DNA of 64,000 bases from Aquimonas sp041395245. GTDB lineage: Bacteria; Pseudomonadota; Gammaproteobacteria; Xanthomonadales; Xanthomonadaceae. Both the position numbers and the translations under genes were made by a program. Positions 42,565-51,265 of this stretch are shown piece after piece (position 1 is the stretch's first letter; every line of letters begins with the position of its first letter). The stretch spans positions 1 through 64,000 of the forward strand of contig JAWLAY010000023.1 in the NCBI GenBank assembly GCA_041395245.1. The letters run 5' to 3'. Below the pieces are notes generated by a model. That model was not told the origin of the DNA. It ran no database searches and saw only the letters and a program-made list of their open reading frames with translations.

Positions 42565-44979
42565 ATGCCGCCTGCTCCGTATTTCACGCCGAAGTCTGCA
42601 TTTGTCCGCCCATGGGTATTGGGCATGTTGTTGCTTGGTTCGTTGGTCAATGCGACCCCGCTAGGCTTCCGAGGCGTCATCGAGCCGCCAGACGTCGGTG
42701 AAGGTGACGATGGCGACCTGTTTGGAAGTACTGTAGCGATTGGCGGCCCCACATTGGCGGTGGTCGCGCCCGGCGACATCGATGGCGCGTTGGGCGAGCG
42801 GACGATCTCGCTGTTCCGCCGCGTGGATGGAAGTTACCTGATTGACGGCAAGATCCAGGGCGGTATCCATTCCTGGGGGTCGGTGGCGGTGTCACCTGAC
42901 GGTTCTTCTGTCGTGAGCCTGCTGATCGACGCCGACAACCACTGGCGGGTTCGCCTGTATCGCCGACGCAACGATGGACTTGGCTGGGATCTCGCGCAAA
43001 CCATCCACTCTCCCGCAGGCTTCAGCACGCCCACGGACGCCTTCGGTCAGAATCTTGCGTGGGACGGCAACACCCTGGTTGTCAGTGCAGACGAGTACTC
43101 GCAGCCGCTGAAAGGCCAAGGTCGGGTCCACGTGTATCCGACGGACGGCGATGGCACGCTGCAGTTGCGCGATACCCTGCTGCCCTCCAATCCAGTGACG
43201 CTGGGTCGATTCGGCTTTTCGGTCGCCTTACTCGGTGATCGGATTGCCGTGGGTGCGGTCGGCGAATCGACGCCGAACGGGCCCGGCACGGTCTATGTCT
43301 TCACTCGCCATCCTACGCTGCTGGATTGGTCGCAGAGCGCACGAATCACCGCCCCCCAGAGCAGTTCAAGCCTGAACTTCGGCGAGAAGGTCCAGCTCAC
43401 CACACTGCCTGCCACGGGCAGTCTTGCTGAAACGCCGACCTTGTATGTCAGTGCACCGGGCTTCGACAGCAACGCGGGTCGAGTTTTTCGATTTGAACCC
43501 GGACAAGGAGGATCGTGGGCGTGGATGGATACGTTCACGGCACCGACATCGGCGCCACGCAGGCATGGCGCCCTGCTTGCGGCGCATGAAGACACGCTGG
43601 CGATCGGATCGTCCCCGTACCTCAGCACACCCAACGAGATCCAAGTGCATGAGCGCCAGAGCAATGGTGCGTTCTCGCTGACGCACACCTACAACCAGAG
43701 TGCCTTTCCTCAACCTGTCCCGGCCACCTCCCTCGGCCTGAGTCGCGAGCGCAACGCAACTCGATTGATCGTCGGATTTCCCAATGCCGACATCGGTAGT
43801 CGTATCGACCAAGGCAGCGTCGTGGTAGCGACGCGCGGATCGACAGCCTGGCCGACGCCCCTGAGCGAACAGATCGATACCGGGCCCTCAGCGGCCGACT
43901 CGAATTTTGGCAACAGCGTCGCCGTTTCAGGAGACGATGCGGCCATCGGTGCCGAGTTCCACCATGTAGGGTTCAATGCGCAACAGGGAGCCGTGTACCT
44001 GTTCCACAAATCAGCCACTGGCGAATGGAGTGCGGACACACGCATCGTCGCACCGGATGGTTCCGCCGGTGACTATTTTGGCTCGCGCGTTGCCCTGCAG
44101 GGCGACACACTGGCTGTTTCCGCACCCGGCGATGATTTCGGCTCCACCAGTAACCTCGGCGCGGTCTACGTATTCCAGCGCAAGGGCGCATCGTGGACTC
44201 TGCAAGGCAAACTCCAGACCTGCTTTGGTATCGGCAGCGACGCCATGGTGGGATACATGGGGCTATCGCTCGGCGGTGACCGACTGGTGTTTTCCAGCCC
44301 TCCACCCCAGGGTGCCTGCGTCTACCGACGCGAAAATGGCGTGTGGTCACTGGAACAATCCTTTGGCGGAAACGACTACAGCGCGTTGGCGCTGCTGTCG
44401 GCCGATGGGCAGCGCTTGCTTTTGGGGCAAAGCGCGAGCTACGCACTGCGGGTGTTCCGCCACGACGGAAATACGTGGACTACCGAGGCGGAAATCCCGA
44501 TGGATGGCCCAGCCACTATCTGCTGCAACCAGATTGCCTTCGATGGCCAGCGCATGGCGGTCAATGCGACTCAGACGCAACCCAGCCTCTCGCCATCAGT
44601 AAGGACTTTTTACCGCCATGGCGGCCTCTGGCTACCCGAGGCGACGCTGACACCTTCGATGCCCGAAAGCAGTTTCGGCGCAGCGGTCGCCATGCACCAG
44701 GACACTATCACCGTCTCCGCACCTGGGCTCGCTCCAGCCGGTGGCTTCTACCGTTTCCTGCGCGAAGGCAGCCAGTGGGTCGAGGAAGGTCGTTATCTGC
44801 TTCCGGAACCCGTTGCCTACAACGGTTTTGGATACGCGCTGGCCTCTGATGCGGGCAGCGTGCTGATCGGCGCATATGTTCGCGATGGAAGCAGCTTGTT
44901 CAGCAACCCGCGCGAAGGCGGCGTCTACGTGTACGACGTTCCCGGCCCACAGATTTTTGCGGATGGATTCGAGGACTGA
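42565..44979 (+). CDS. Secreted FG-GAP-like beta-propeller protein with F-x-x-G-F-E tag
   Basis: The protein has 804 residues from ATG 42565 (GGAG nine bases upstream). The signal segment is near residues 16-30 (VLGMLLLGSLVNA). Many blades follow the pattern FG--VAL-GD-LAV-AP: FGFSVALLGDRIAVGA, FGNSVAVSGDDAAIGA, FGSRVALQGDTLAVSAPGDD. Integrin-alpha-like propellers of this kind bind glycans or proteins. The C-terminus is QIFADGFED. It is the longest propeller here and is divergent from the two tagged propeller genes. Its stop is 16 bp from the convergent kinase gene. Confidence 0.87.
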   Translation: MPPAPYFTPKSAFVRPWVLGMLLLGSLVNATPLGFRGVIEPPDVGEGDDGDLFGSTVAIGGPTLAVVAPGDIDGALGERTISLFRRVDGSYLIDGKIQGGIHSWGSVAVSPDGSSVVSLLIDADNHWRVRLYRRRNDGLGWDLAQTIHSPAGFSTPTDAFGQNLAWDGNTLVVSADEYSQPLKGQGRVHVYPTDGDGTLQLRDTLLPSNPVTLGRFGFSVALLGDRIAVGAVGESTPNGPGTVYVFTRHPTLLDWSQSARITAPQSSSSLNFGEKVQLTTLPATGSLAETPTLYVSAPGFDSNAGRVFRFEPGQGGSWAWMDTFTAPTSAPRRHGALLAAHEDTLAIGSSPYLSTPNEIQVHERQSNGAFSLTHTYNQSAFPQPVPATSLGLSRERNATRLIVGFPNADIGSRIDQGSVVVATRGSTAWPTPLSEQIDTGPSAADSNFGNSVAVSGDDAAIGAEFHHVGFNAQQGAVYLFHKSATGEWSADTRIVAPDGSAGDYFGSRVALQGDTLAVSAPGDDFGSTSNLGAVYVFQRKGASWTLQGKLQTCFGIGSDAMVGYMGLSLGGDRLVFSSPPPQGACVYRRENGVWSLEQSFGGNDYSALALLSADGQRLLLGQSASYALRVFRHDGNTWTTEAEIPMDGPATICCNQIAFDGQRMAVNATQTQPSLSPSVRTFYRHGGLWLPEATLTPSMPESSFGAAVAMHQDTITVSAPGLAPAGGFYRFLREGSQWVEEGRYLLPEPVAYNGFGYALASDAGSVLIGAYVRDGSSLFSNPREGGVYVYDVPGPQIFADGFED

Positions 44980-44995
44980 TTCAGCGGCACATCGA

Positions 44996-47191
44996 TCACT
45001 CCATGCAGCGTTGAACCAGGACATGCTCGGAACCCAAGGCCACCTCACCCGACTGTCGGCAGTCGAGCCGCAGTTCGGCCGCCTCGGCGGACTGCCCCAG
45101 GTGGTCGAGCGTCTTGGCCAGTTCACGGCTGACGTGCAGGTATTGACGTGATGCCTGACGCCCGTCCCGTTGCAGACGACCCCGCAACTCGCGCAGCAAG
45201 GCGAGCGCTGCCTGCCACTGCTGCGTGCTCAACAGGGCATGCGACAGGGTCAGTCCGGCATCAATGGTGCTGCGGTGATCTGGACCGAAGATACGGTTGG
45301 CCGCCTGCCAGGCGGCGGTCGCCATGCTCTCTGCCTCCGCACTCCTATCCGCAACCAACAAGGCATAGGCGAGTCCGATGCGGTCATCGATCATGGGGGG
45401 ACTATCGGCACCGAGCTTGGTTTCGTGCAGGCTCAGGTTGGTCTCGAACTGGCGAATGGCAAGCGGGCTTGGTTCCTTGTTGACCAGCGACCAGCCGTAG
45501 ACGCGCCGCGCCAGTGCCGTCAACGGGTGCTCATTGCCCAGGCGCTGCACTGACCGCGCCACCGCCTGCGCTGCGATCCGTTGTGCGGCAGGAAAGTCAT
45601 CGGCTTCCATGCGCAGGGTGGCAAGACGACGTAACGCGACCGACTCGGTCGCCGCATCCAGTAGCTCGGGTTCGCGCAGCAACTGGGTGATTCGCTTCTC
45701 GATGCGCGCCTGCCGTTCCGGCGATGCGTGTTGCAGCGACAAGCGGACTTCTGCCTCAACCAGACAGAAGGTCGCGTAGGCCAGCAATGAAGGGGATACG
45801 CCGTCCTGCTGCAAGCGCTGCAGCATCGCTTCGCCTTCGCGGACCGCCGTTTCTGCTTCGCCCGCCATCGCGCGCCAGCGAAGCGCATCGGCAGCCAGTC
45901 GCGATGCCATCTCCGAATCCGGCGCAGCACGCGCGGCCAGATCGGCGGCGTTCCGCGCCAGATGTGCGGCCTTGGCATCATTGCCGAGGTCGCCTTCGAG
46001 TCCTGCCAGCGCGCTGAGCAAGTCCGCGCGATCCAGCAGGGACAGTTCGGTTCGATGCTCGGCGAGCACCGGTGCGGCGTCGAGCAACTGGCGAAGAGTT
46101 GCCTGAGGACCCAGGCTGGCCTGTGAAGCCTGACCAAGCAGTTCGCGCAGGAAGTCACTGACGCGTTCAGCACGGCGCTGTGCTGTCTCAGCTCGTTGTC
46201 TTGCCTCCTGCGCGCGCCAGTAGCTGACGCTGCTGACGACGCTGATGGCGATCAATGTGATGACCAGAAGCCAGCGCACGCGGCGGCGGGCACGCTGTAG
46301 GGGCGCCCGCTGCAGTTGCGCGATGCGCGCGACCAGCACATCGGCACTGGGTCGTTTCAGCGGATCAGCGGCGAGCAGATCCTTGATCAACTGTCGCCAG
46401 TCATTTCCCAGTTGCGCTGGCAAGGTGGCTTCGCCCGGAAAGGCGCCACTTGCTGCGCGATACAACAGGACGCCCAGTGCATAAAGGTCAATCGCAGCGC
46501 TGACCGACTCACCGTTCATCGCTTCGGGCGCGAGATAGCGCGGTGTTCCCGCAGTCAGTCTCGATCGCTCGTCGTCCGAAGAAAACCCTGCGCCAAAATC
46601 CATCAGGATCGCGTGCCCAACGGCATCGAGCATGACGTTGGAAGCCTTGATATCCGCGTGCACGATGCCCGCCGCGTGTACCGCCTGCAGCGCGCCCGCC
46701 AATTCTGCAGCGATCATCTGCAGGGCTTCGGCCTCCAGGCAGCCATCCCTCAGCAATCGCGCCTGCAGGGTTTCGCCATCGATCCAGTCGGCCCACAGAC
46801 CAGCGCGATCCTGGTGAAAGCTCGCACCATGCACAGCCAGCACATGCGGGTGCCGAACGCTTGCCAGACGCCTGGCTTCGGCAACGAAATCGCGGCCACT
46901 GACAAGACCGGAAGGCGCGTCATCGCGCTTGAGCTTCAAGGCAACATAACGCCCAAGGGTTGGGTCCCAGGCGCGAAACACCTCACCAAAGGAACCGTGA
47001 TCGATCCGCTGCAATCGCTGCAGGTGCCCCCAGGATTCGCCCAAGACCCGACCCCCAGCCAATGCGCGTCCAATCTGGGCCAGGCGAGACAGGCCGCGCG
47101 CGATTTTCGGGTCGGGCACCGACTGCGTGTCGATCTGCTCGCCCGATGCAATCCGCTGCGCTGCCTCCAGCACCGGATCGAACGTTTTCAT
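44996..47191 (-). CDS. Membrane Ser/Thr protein kinase with TPR-like C-terminus
   Basis: The protein has 731 residues. The kinase domain covers about 60-290: a glycine-rich loop IDHGSFGEVFRAWD, Lys86 in VALKLK, catalytic loop HADIKASNVMLD (178-189) with Ala in place of the usual Arg, and DFG (198-200). A membrane helix at about 307-323 separates it from a helical TPR-like region. The ATG overlaps the stop of the ECF sigma gene (ATGA). Sigma/kinase pairs with this layout are common in Lysobacterales, and the kinase is thought to modulate the sigma factor. The substrate is inferred. Confidence 0.88.
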   Translation of the reverse strand: MKTFDPVLEAAQRIASGEQIDTQSVPDPKIARGLSRLAQIGRALAGGRVLGESWGHLQRLQRIDHGSFGEVFRAWDPTLGRYVALKLKRDDAPSGLVSGRDFVAEARRLASVRHPHVLAVHGASFHQDRAGLWADWIDGETLQARLLRDGCLEAEALQMIAAELAGALQAVHAAGIVHADIKASNVMLDAVGHAILMDFGAGFSSDDERSRLTAGTPRYLAPEAMNGESVSAAIDLYALGVLLYRAASGAFPGEATLPAQLGNDWRQLIKDLLAADPLKRPSADVLVARIAQLQRAPLQRARRRVRWLLVITLIAISVVSSVSYWRAQEARQRAETAQRRAERVSDFLRELLGQASQASLGPQATLRQLLDAAPVLAEHRTELSLLDRADLLSALAGLEGDLGNDAKAAHLARNAADLAARAAPDSEMASRLAADALRWRAMAGEAETAVREGEAMLQRLQQDGVSPSLLAYATFCLVEAEVRLSLQHASPERQARIEKRITQLLREPELLDAATESVALRRLATLRMEADDFPAAQRIAAQAVARSVQRLGNEHPLTALARRVYGWSLVNKEPSPLAIRQFETNLSLHETKLGADSPPMIDDRIGLAYALLVADRSAEAESMATAAWQAANRIFGPDHRSTIDAGLTLSHALLSTQQWQAALALLRELRGRLQRDGRQASRQYLHVSRELAKTLDHLGQSAEAAELRLDCRQSGEVALGSEHVLVQRCME

Positions 47192-47739
47192 CCCAGCTCT
47201 CGTGCCAGATCTACGAGCGCCCGGGAAACCAACATGTGTGCCGCGTTGGCCGTCGGACGGTGCAGCGCTTCGGCAATTTCGGCGTAGTCCATGCCGAACT
47301 CGAAACGCAGAATGACGGCTTCACGCCGCAGCGGCGACAACTTTGCCAAGGCGGCCTCGTAATCGAGGTAGTCATCCACGGCCAATGGCGGATTCTCGAT
47401 GGCGAGGCTCGATTCGTCCTCGGGCAAACGCTCGTCCAACCCGTGACGCCCAACACGCCGCAATTCCATGCGAACGGCATTCATCAAACTGGTGCGCAGA
47501 TAGGCCAGAAACGCTCCCTCACGTTGCGGACGGAAAGCCGTTACACCCTTCAATGCCGAAAGCAGGGTGATCTGCACAAGGTCATGCGTGTCATTCAGAT
47601 CACGCGCATGGGCGGGTAAACGGCCGCGTGCCCAACGCCGCAGCAAGGGCAGATAGCGTGCGATCAACCGCTCGCGCGCCGCGGCGTCACCATCGCGGAC
47701 TCTATCGAGCAAGGTGGCTGTGGATTCGGATGAGAGCAC
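47188..47739 (-). CDS. ECF-type RNA polymerase sigma factor
   Basis: Counting from GTG 47739 (AGGAGGG five bases upstream), the protein has 183 residues; a GTG at 47760 is less well placed. Region 2 holds the LLRRWARGRLP and DTHDLVQITLLSAL helices. Region 4 is LSPLRREAVILRFEFGMDYAEIAEAL. There is no anti-sigma gene nearby. Instead the stop overlaps the start of a Ser/Thr kinase gene, so regulation by phosphorylation is likely. The sequence before the gene was not resolved as a promoter. Confidence 0.88.
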   Translation of the reverse strand: MLSSESTATLLDRVRDGDAAARERLIARYLPLLRRWARGRLPAHARDLNDTHDLVQITLLSALKGVTAFRPQREGAFLAYLRTSLMNAVRMELRRVGRHGLDERLPEDESSLAIENPPLAVDDYLDYEAALAKLSPLRREAVILRFEFGMDYAEIAEALHRPTANAAHMLVSRALVDLARELG

Positions 47740-47855
47740 AAATCCCTCCTGTGCGGACACACGCGAGGTCGCACCGCTTTCGATACGCCAGTGTGGCGAT
47801 CACCGCCGCGGTCGCGCAAGCCGGCGACGCAATCAAGGCCCGCAGGTGGTCCGGC

Positions 47856-49586
47856 TCAACTTCCCGGACGCAGCCGCATCCGCTGCGGATACGGCGGTAC
47901 ATCGGCAAAGCGCCCAGCGTTCAGGCCCTGCTGCAGATCCAGCCACCACTGCACATCGAAGATATCGCCGTGGGCTTCCATCAATGCCTGCCGCAAGCCC
48001 GCGTCCAAGCCGAGGAACTGCGGGAACTGTTCGGGAAAGACATCGTTTTCGCCAACATAGAACCAGGCACCGCTGTGCATCTCTTCATCGTCATCGCGTG
48101 CCTCGGGCAGGGCGCGGAAGTGGCAGTCGGTGACGAAGCACAGTTCGTCGTAGTCGTAGAAGATTGCGCGTCCGTTGCGGCTCATACCGAAGTTCTTCAG
48201 CAACAGGTCGCCGGGGAAAATATTGCTGCGCGCCAGATCCTTGATCGACTGACCATAGTCGACGATGGCGGCGACGGCCTTGTCGCGCTCGACTTCACGC
48301 AGGTACAGATTGAGCGGACGCAGGCGCCGTTCGACATAGCAATGCCGCACGATCAGGTCATCGCCGTCCTCGTGCACGCTTTCGCTGCAGCCTTCCACCA
48401 GCTCGGTCAGCAACTCGGGCGCGAACTGGCGCTTGGGGAAACGCAGATGGCGGAACTGCTGCGCATCGACCAAGCGCCCGGCGCGGTCGTGGTTGAACAC
48501 CAGGCGGTACTTCTCCTCGACTTCCGCGCGAGCCACGTTCTTCGGGTAGGCGAACTTGTCGCGAATCAGCTTGAACACCACCGGATACGAGGGCAGTGTG
48601 AATACCGCCATCACCATGCCGCGTTCGCCCGGCGCGTTGACCAGCAACTCCTCGGGCTGGCGCTGCAGGTGGGCGAAGAAGTGCCGATAGCGCTCCGTCT
48701 TGCCCTGCTTGGCGCGTCCCAGCACGGTATAGATTTCGTCGACCGGCTTGTGCGGCACCAAGGTGCGCAGAAACACCACGGCATCGCCGACCGTCTCCAG
48801 ATCGGCATGGAAGTAGCTGCGCGTGTAGCCGAACAGCACGCTGACCTGTTCGCGCTGGGTAATCACCGCATCGGCACGAATGCCGTCGTCGGTATTCATC
48901 AGCGCGATCACCAGCGGCGAGAAGCGGAACTCACCGAACACCCGCCCAACCAGATACGCACGCCGCTCGCGATAGAACACCGTCTGCATCAACTCGATGG
49001 CCCGCACTGCCGGGGCATCCCAATGCGCCAGGTGGGCGCGCAGCGCGTCGGCAATCTGTTGCGCGCAGGCGGTCGGATTCACATGCGGCACACGGAACGC
49101 GTAATCCTGCAGGATGCGTTCGACCACGCCTTCCAGATTGTTGATCGCGGTGTAACTGCGGCGTGCCACCGGATGCGAAATGCGCTCGGTCGGCTCGATC
49201 TCCAGCGCCACGAACTCCACATCCGCATCCACGCCCTGGGTACCGAAAAAACGTCGCGTCAGGGTGTTGAAAAAGGTCTTGTACAACTCGCCATCGACCA
49301 GTGGCTCGATCAGTTCGGCGAAGCGCCGTCGTACTGCCTTCCACAAGGCCCGGTCCTGCGCCTGCGCACCCAACTGCACCACCAGACGTGCGCGAATGGC
49401 GGCGATGCACTGGTCGTACAACTCGATGCGCTCCACCGCATCGCTTTTCGCCGCCAGCCACGCGCGCTGCTCAAATCGCGACTTGGCGCGCTGGGTGATC
49501 TCGCGAAAGCGCGCGTGGTAGTCCTCGAAGGCATCATGAATCGCCTGCGCCACGTTGTCCGCCAGCGGTGGCGGCGGCGAAGTCAT
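47856..49586 (-). CDS. aceK: Isocitrate dehydrogenase kinase/phosphatase
   Basis: The protein has 576 residues, close to the 578 of the E. coli enzyme. The start chosen is ATG 49586 (GGAAA upstream); GTG 49598 is an alternative. Family motifs: the nucleotide loop NAPGERGMVMAVFTLPSYPV, EVEEKYRLVFNHDRAGRL, and the catalytic region LLKNFGMSRNGRAIFYDYDE. It phosphorylates and dephosphorylates isocitrate dehydrogenase, diverting carbon to the glyoxylate shunt when cells grow on acetate or fatty acids. It is not next to aceA or aceB here. Confidence 0.95.
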   Translation of the reverse strand: MTSPPPPLADNVAQAIHDAFEDYHARFREITQRAKSRFEQRAWLAAKSDAVERIELYDQCIAAIRARLVVQLGAQAQDRALWKAVRRRFAELIEPLVDGELYKTFFNTLTRRFFGTQGVDADVEFVALEIEPTERISHPVARRSYTAINNLEGVVERILQDYAFRVPHVNPTACAQQIADALRAHLAHWDAPAVRAIELMQTVFYRERRAYLVGRVFGEFRFSPLVIALMNTDDGIRADAVITQREQVSVLFGYTRSYFHADLETVGDAVVFLRTLVPHKPVDEIYTVLGRAKQGKTERYRHFFAHLQRQPEELLVNAPGERGMVMAVFTLPSYPVVFKLIRDKFAYPKNVARAEVEEKYRLVFNHDRAGRLVDAQQFRHLRFPKRQFAPELLTELVEGCSESVHEDGDDLIVRHCYVERRLRPLNLYLREVERDKAVAAIVDYGQSIKDLARSNIFPGDLLLKNFGMSRNGRAIFYDYDELCFVTDCHFRALPEARDDDEEMHSGAWFYVGENDVFPEQFPQFLGLDAGLRQALMEAHGDIFDVQWWLDLQQGLNAGRFADVPPYPQRMRLRPGS

Positions 49587-49681
49587 CTGAGTTTCCACTG
49601 GCAAGCTCCCGCAATCTGACCGAGCCAGCATAACGATCACGGATGCACTGCCAAGATGGGTTGGATCAAAGTCGTGGGCGA

Positions 49682-50644
49682 CTAGCGTGGAACGTTGGCC
49701 CCAAACACGATGTGCACCAAGTATTCACCAGCACTGCCAAGCGCGGCAGGAACTTCCTCCGCGCTAGAAAAGAAGTGGTGTTGGCTCCCTCTCACGCCTT
49801 CAAACACCCACGCTCGCGTGTCCAGGCCATGACCCCAACCAAAGTAGTATCGAGTCCAGAACTCGCCCATCTCGATCAACCGACGAAACACATTCACCTG
49901 GCGGCGTGAAATATGGCGTTGCGTGATTTTGGGCGTCGAACTCAGCTCGTGATCCCACGGCACCTCATACGCAGTAACGTCAGCATCGCCGCCTTGCAGC
50001 AGACGAACGTCGATCAGGATCGAACGAGAAAACGCAGGGATGACCTCAACCCGAAATTGCTCTGACCCAAAGCTCGTTGACAGAGGTTCCAATCCCAGCC
50101 TGGTGACGTCTTGAACGTACTCGTCGACGAAGTTCCCTTCCGCCGAGATCTTCGACAGTTGGTCCAACAACTTCGATTCAATTAAATCCACCTCAATCTG
50201 CCTGGCGTCGGTCACATTGACCTGCGTTTGGTAGTAATACTGGCCCGTAGGCTTCCCGTTGGCATAGAAGTGGATCGTCGTGCGGATAGCGCTGCCACGC
50301 ACGCGAATGGTCTTGTCCTTGAGCGAAATCCTTGGATGATCGCCGAAACGCTCGGTGAGCTGCCTTGCCGCGTCGGGTGTAATGGTTACCGTGAGATTGC
50401 GCTGATCGCGATAGTCGAGTTCGGAGTTCAGATAGGTCAGCTGACCTTGCGTACCGGTCGCCTGTACCCGCATCGCAAACACCCCATCGACACTGGCCGG
50501 TGCAACGCTGGCGGCCATGAAGATCGCCTGCTGCGGGGTAAGCAGGTCCTGCCCGGACCCGGCCGTCTGGCGGCTGGTGGGGACGTTCGCGCAACCCACA
50601 AGACTCATGAGTACTAAAAAAATCGTTGCAACCTGTCCTTTCAC
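49682..50644 (-). CDS. Putative lipoprotein of unknown function
   Basis: Counting from GTG 50644, the protein has 320 residues. The signal peptide ends in the lipobox LMSLVGC. The mature protein starts ANVPTSRQTAGSG and appears to be beta-rich and periplasmic or outer-membrane-associated. It has no repeats and no recognised domain. The 5' region is AT-richer than its neighbours (ATTTTTTTAGTACTC), which may be a sign of transfer or only of the signal peptide. Confidence 0.65.
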   Translation of the reverse strand: MKGQVATIFLVLMSLVGCANVPTSRQTAGSGQDLLTPQQAIFMAASVAPASVDGVFAMRVQATGTQGQLTYLNSELDYRDQRNLTVTITPDAARQLTERFGDHPRISLKDKTIRVRGSAIRTTIHFYANGKPTGQYYYQTQVNVTDARQIEVDLIESKLLDQLSKISAEGNFVDEYVQDVTRLGLEPLSTSFGSEQFRVEVIPAFSRSILIDVRLLQGGDADVTAYEVPWDHELSSTPKITQRHISRRQVNVFRRLIEMGEFWTRYYFGWGHGLDTRAWVFEGVRGSQHHFFSSAEEVPAALGSAGEYLVHIVFGANVPR

Positions 50645-50837
50645 GGCGCGGATTCCGCATCTCGAGGTCAATCTTGATCGTACTGCACCCGCACCCAGCT
50701 CAGGCACCTGAGTTCACTGGGCGAACCTTGAGGCTTGTCAGGCTGCGATGGCTGACTTGGCTTCACCGGGCATCGCGGCAAGGACATCCCGGGCTTACAC
50801 GTGCATAGGTTCGGTTTCGTGTGGCATGCAAGCAGGG

Positions 50838-50846
50838 TGCGATAAT
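50838..50846 (+). promoter_or_regulatory. Extended -10 promoter candidate for yjdM
   Basis: TGCGATAAT combines the TG extension with a near-consensus -10 hexamer, 24 bp before the ATG at 50871. No clear -35 was found, which extended -10 promoters do not need. Confidence 0.4.
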
Positions 50847-50870
50847 GCGTTTTTCTTGTTGGAACCGTTC

Positions 50871-51215
50871 ATGAGCACGCTACCGCCCTGCCCCAAATGC
50901 CAATCCGAATACACCTACGAAGACGCTGGTCAGTTGATCTGCCCCGAGTGCGGGCATGAGTGGAAGCCTGGCGCGGAAGCAGAGTCGGCAGCGGAAGAGT
51001 CCCGGATCATCAAGGATGCCAACGGCGCCGTCCTCACTGACGGCGACACGGTCACAGTGATCAAGGATCTGAAGGTCAAGGGTTCTTCGCTGGTGGTCAA
51101 GGTCGGCACCAAGGTGCGCAATATTCGTCTGGTCGATGGCGATCACGATATCGACTGCAAGATCGATGGCATTGGTGCCATGAAGCTGAAATCGGAGTTC
51201 GTCAAAAAGGCTTGA
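50871..51215 (+). CDS. yjdM: YjdM/PhnA-family zinc-ribbon protein
   Basis: The protein has 114 residues. An N-terminal zinc ribbon (PPCPKCQSEYTYEDAGQLIC then PECGHEW) is followed by the compact C-terminal domain: ANGAVLTDGDTVTVIKDLKV, GTKVRNIRLVDGDHDIDCKI, ending KSEFVKKA. This matches PhnA/YjdM in length and order. The family is small, cytoplasmic and of unclear function. The gene is monocistronic and convergent with the beta-lactamase gene. Confidence 0.92.
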   Translation: MSTLPPCPKCQSEYTYEDAGQLICPECGHEWKPGAEAESAAEESRIIKDANGAVLTDGDTVTVIKDLKVKGSSLVVKVGTKVRNIRLVDGDHDIDCKIDGIGAMKLKSEFVKKA

Positions 51216-51221
51216 TACGGT

Positions 51222-51253
51222 CGGACCGCCCGCGCGCCATGCGTGGCGGTCCG
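51222..51253. terminator. Hairpin between convergent genes
   Basis: CGGACCGCC (51222-51230) pairs perfectly with GGCGGTCCG (51245-51253). It lies between the convergent stops at 51215 and 51266. There is no clear T-tract, so it may be a weak or Rho-assisted terminator. Confidence 0.45.
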
Positions 51254-51265
51254 TACGGCCTGCAC

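Noticed and set aside
47628..49619. 663-codon forward-strand open frame over aceK
   Set aside because: aceK on the other strand has every family motif at the expected length. The forward frame is low in hydrophobic pattern and without recognisable domains.
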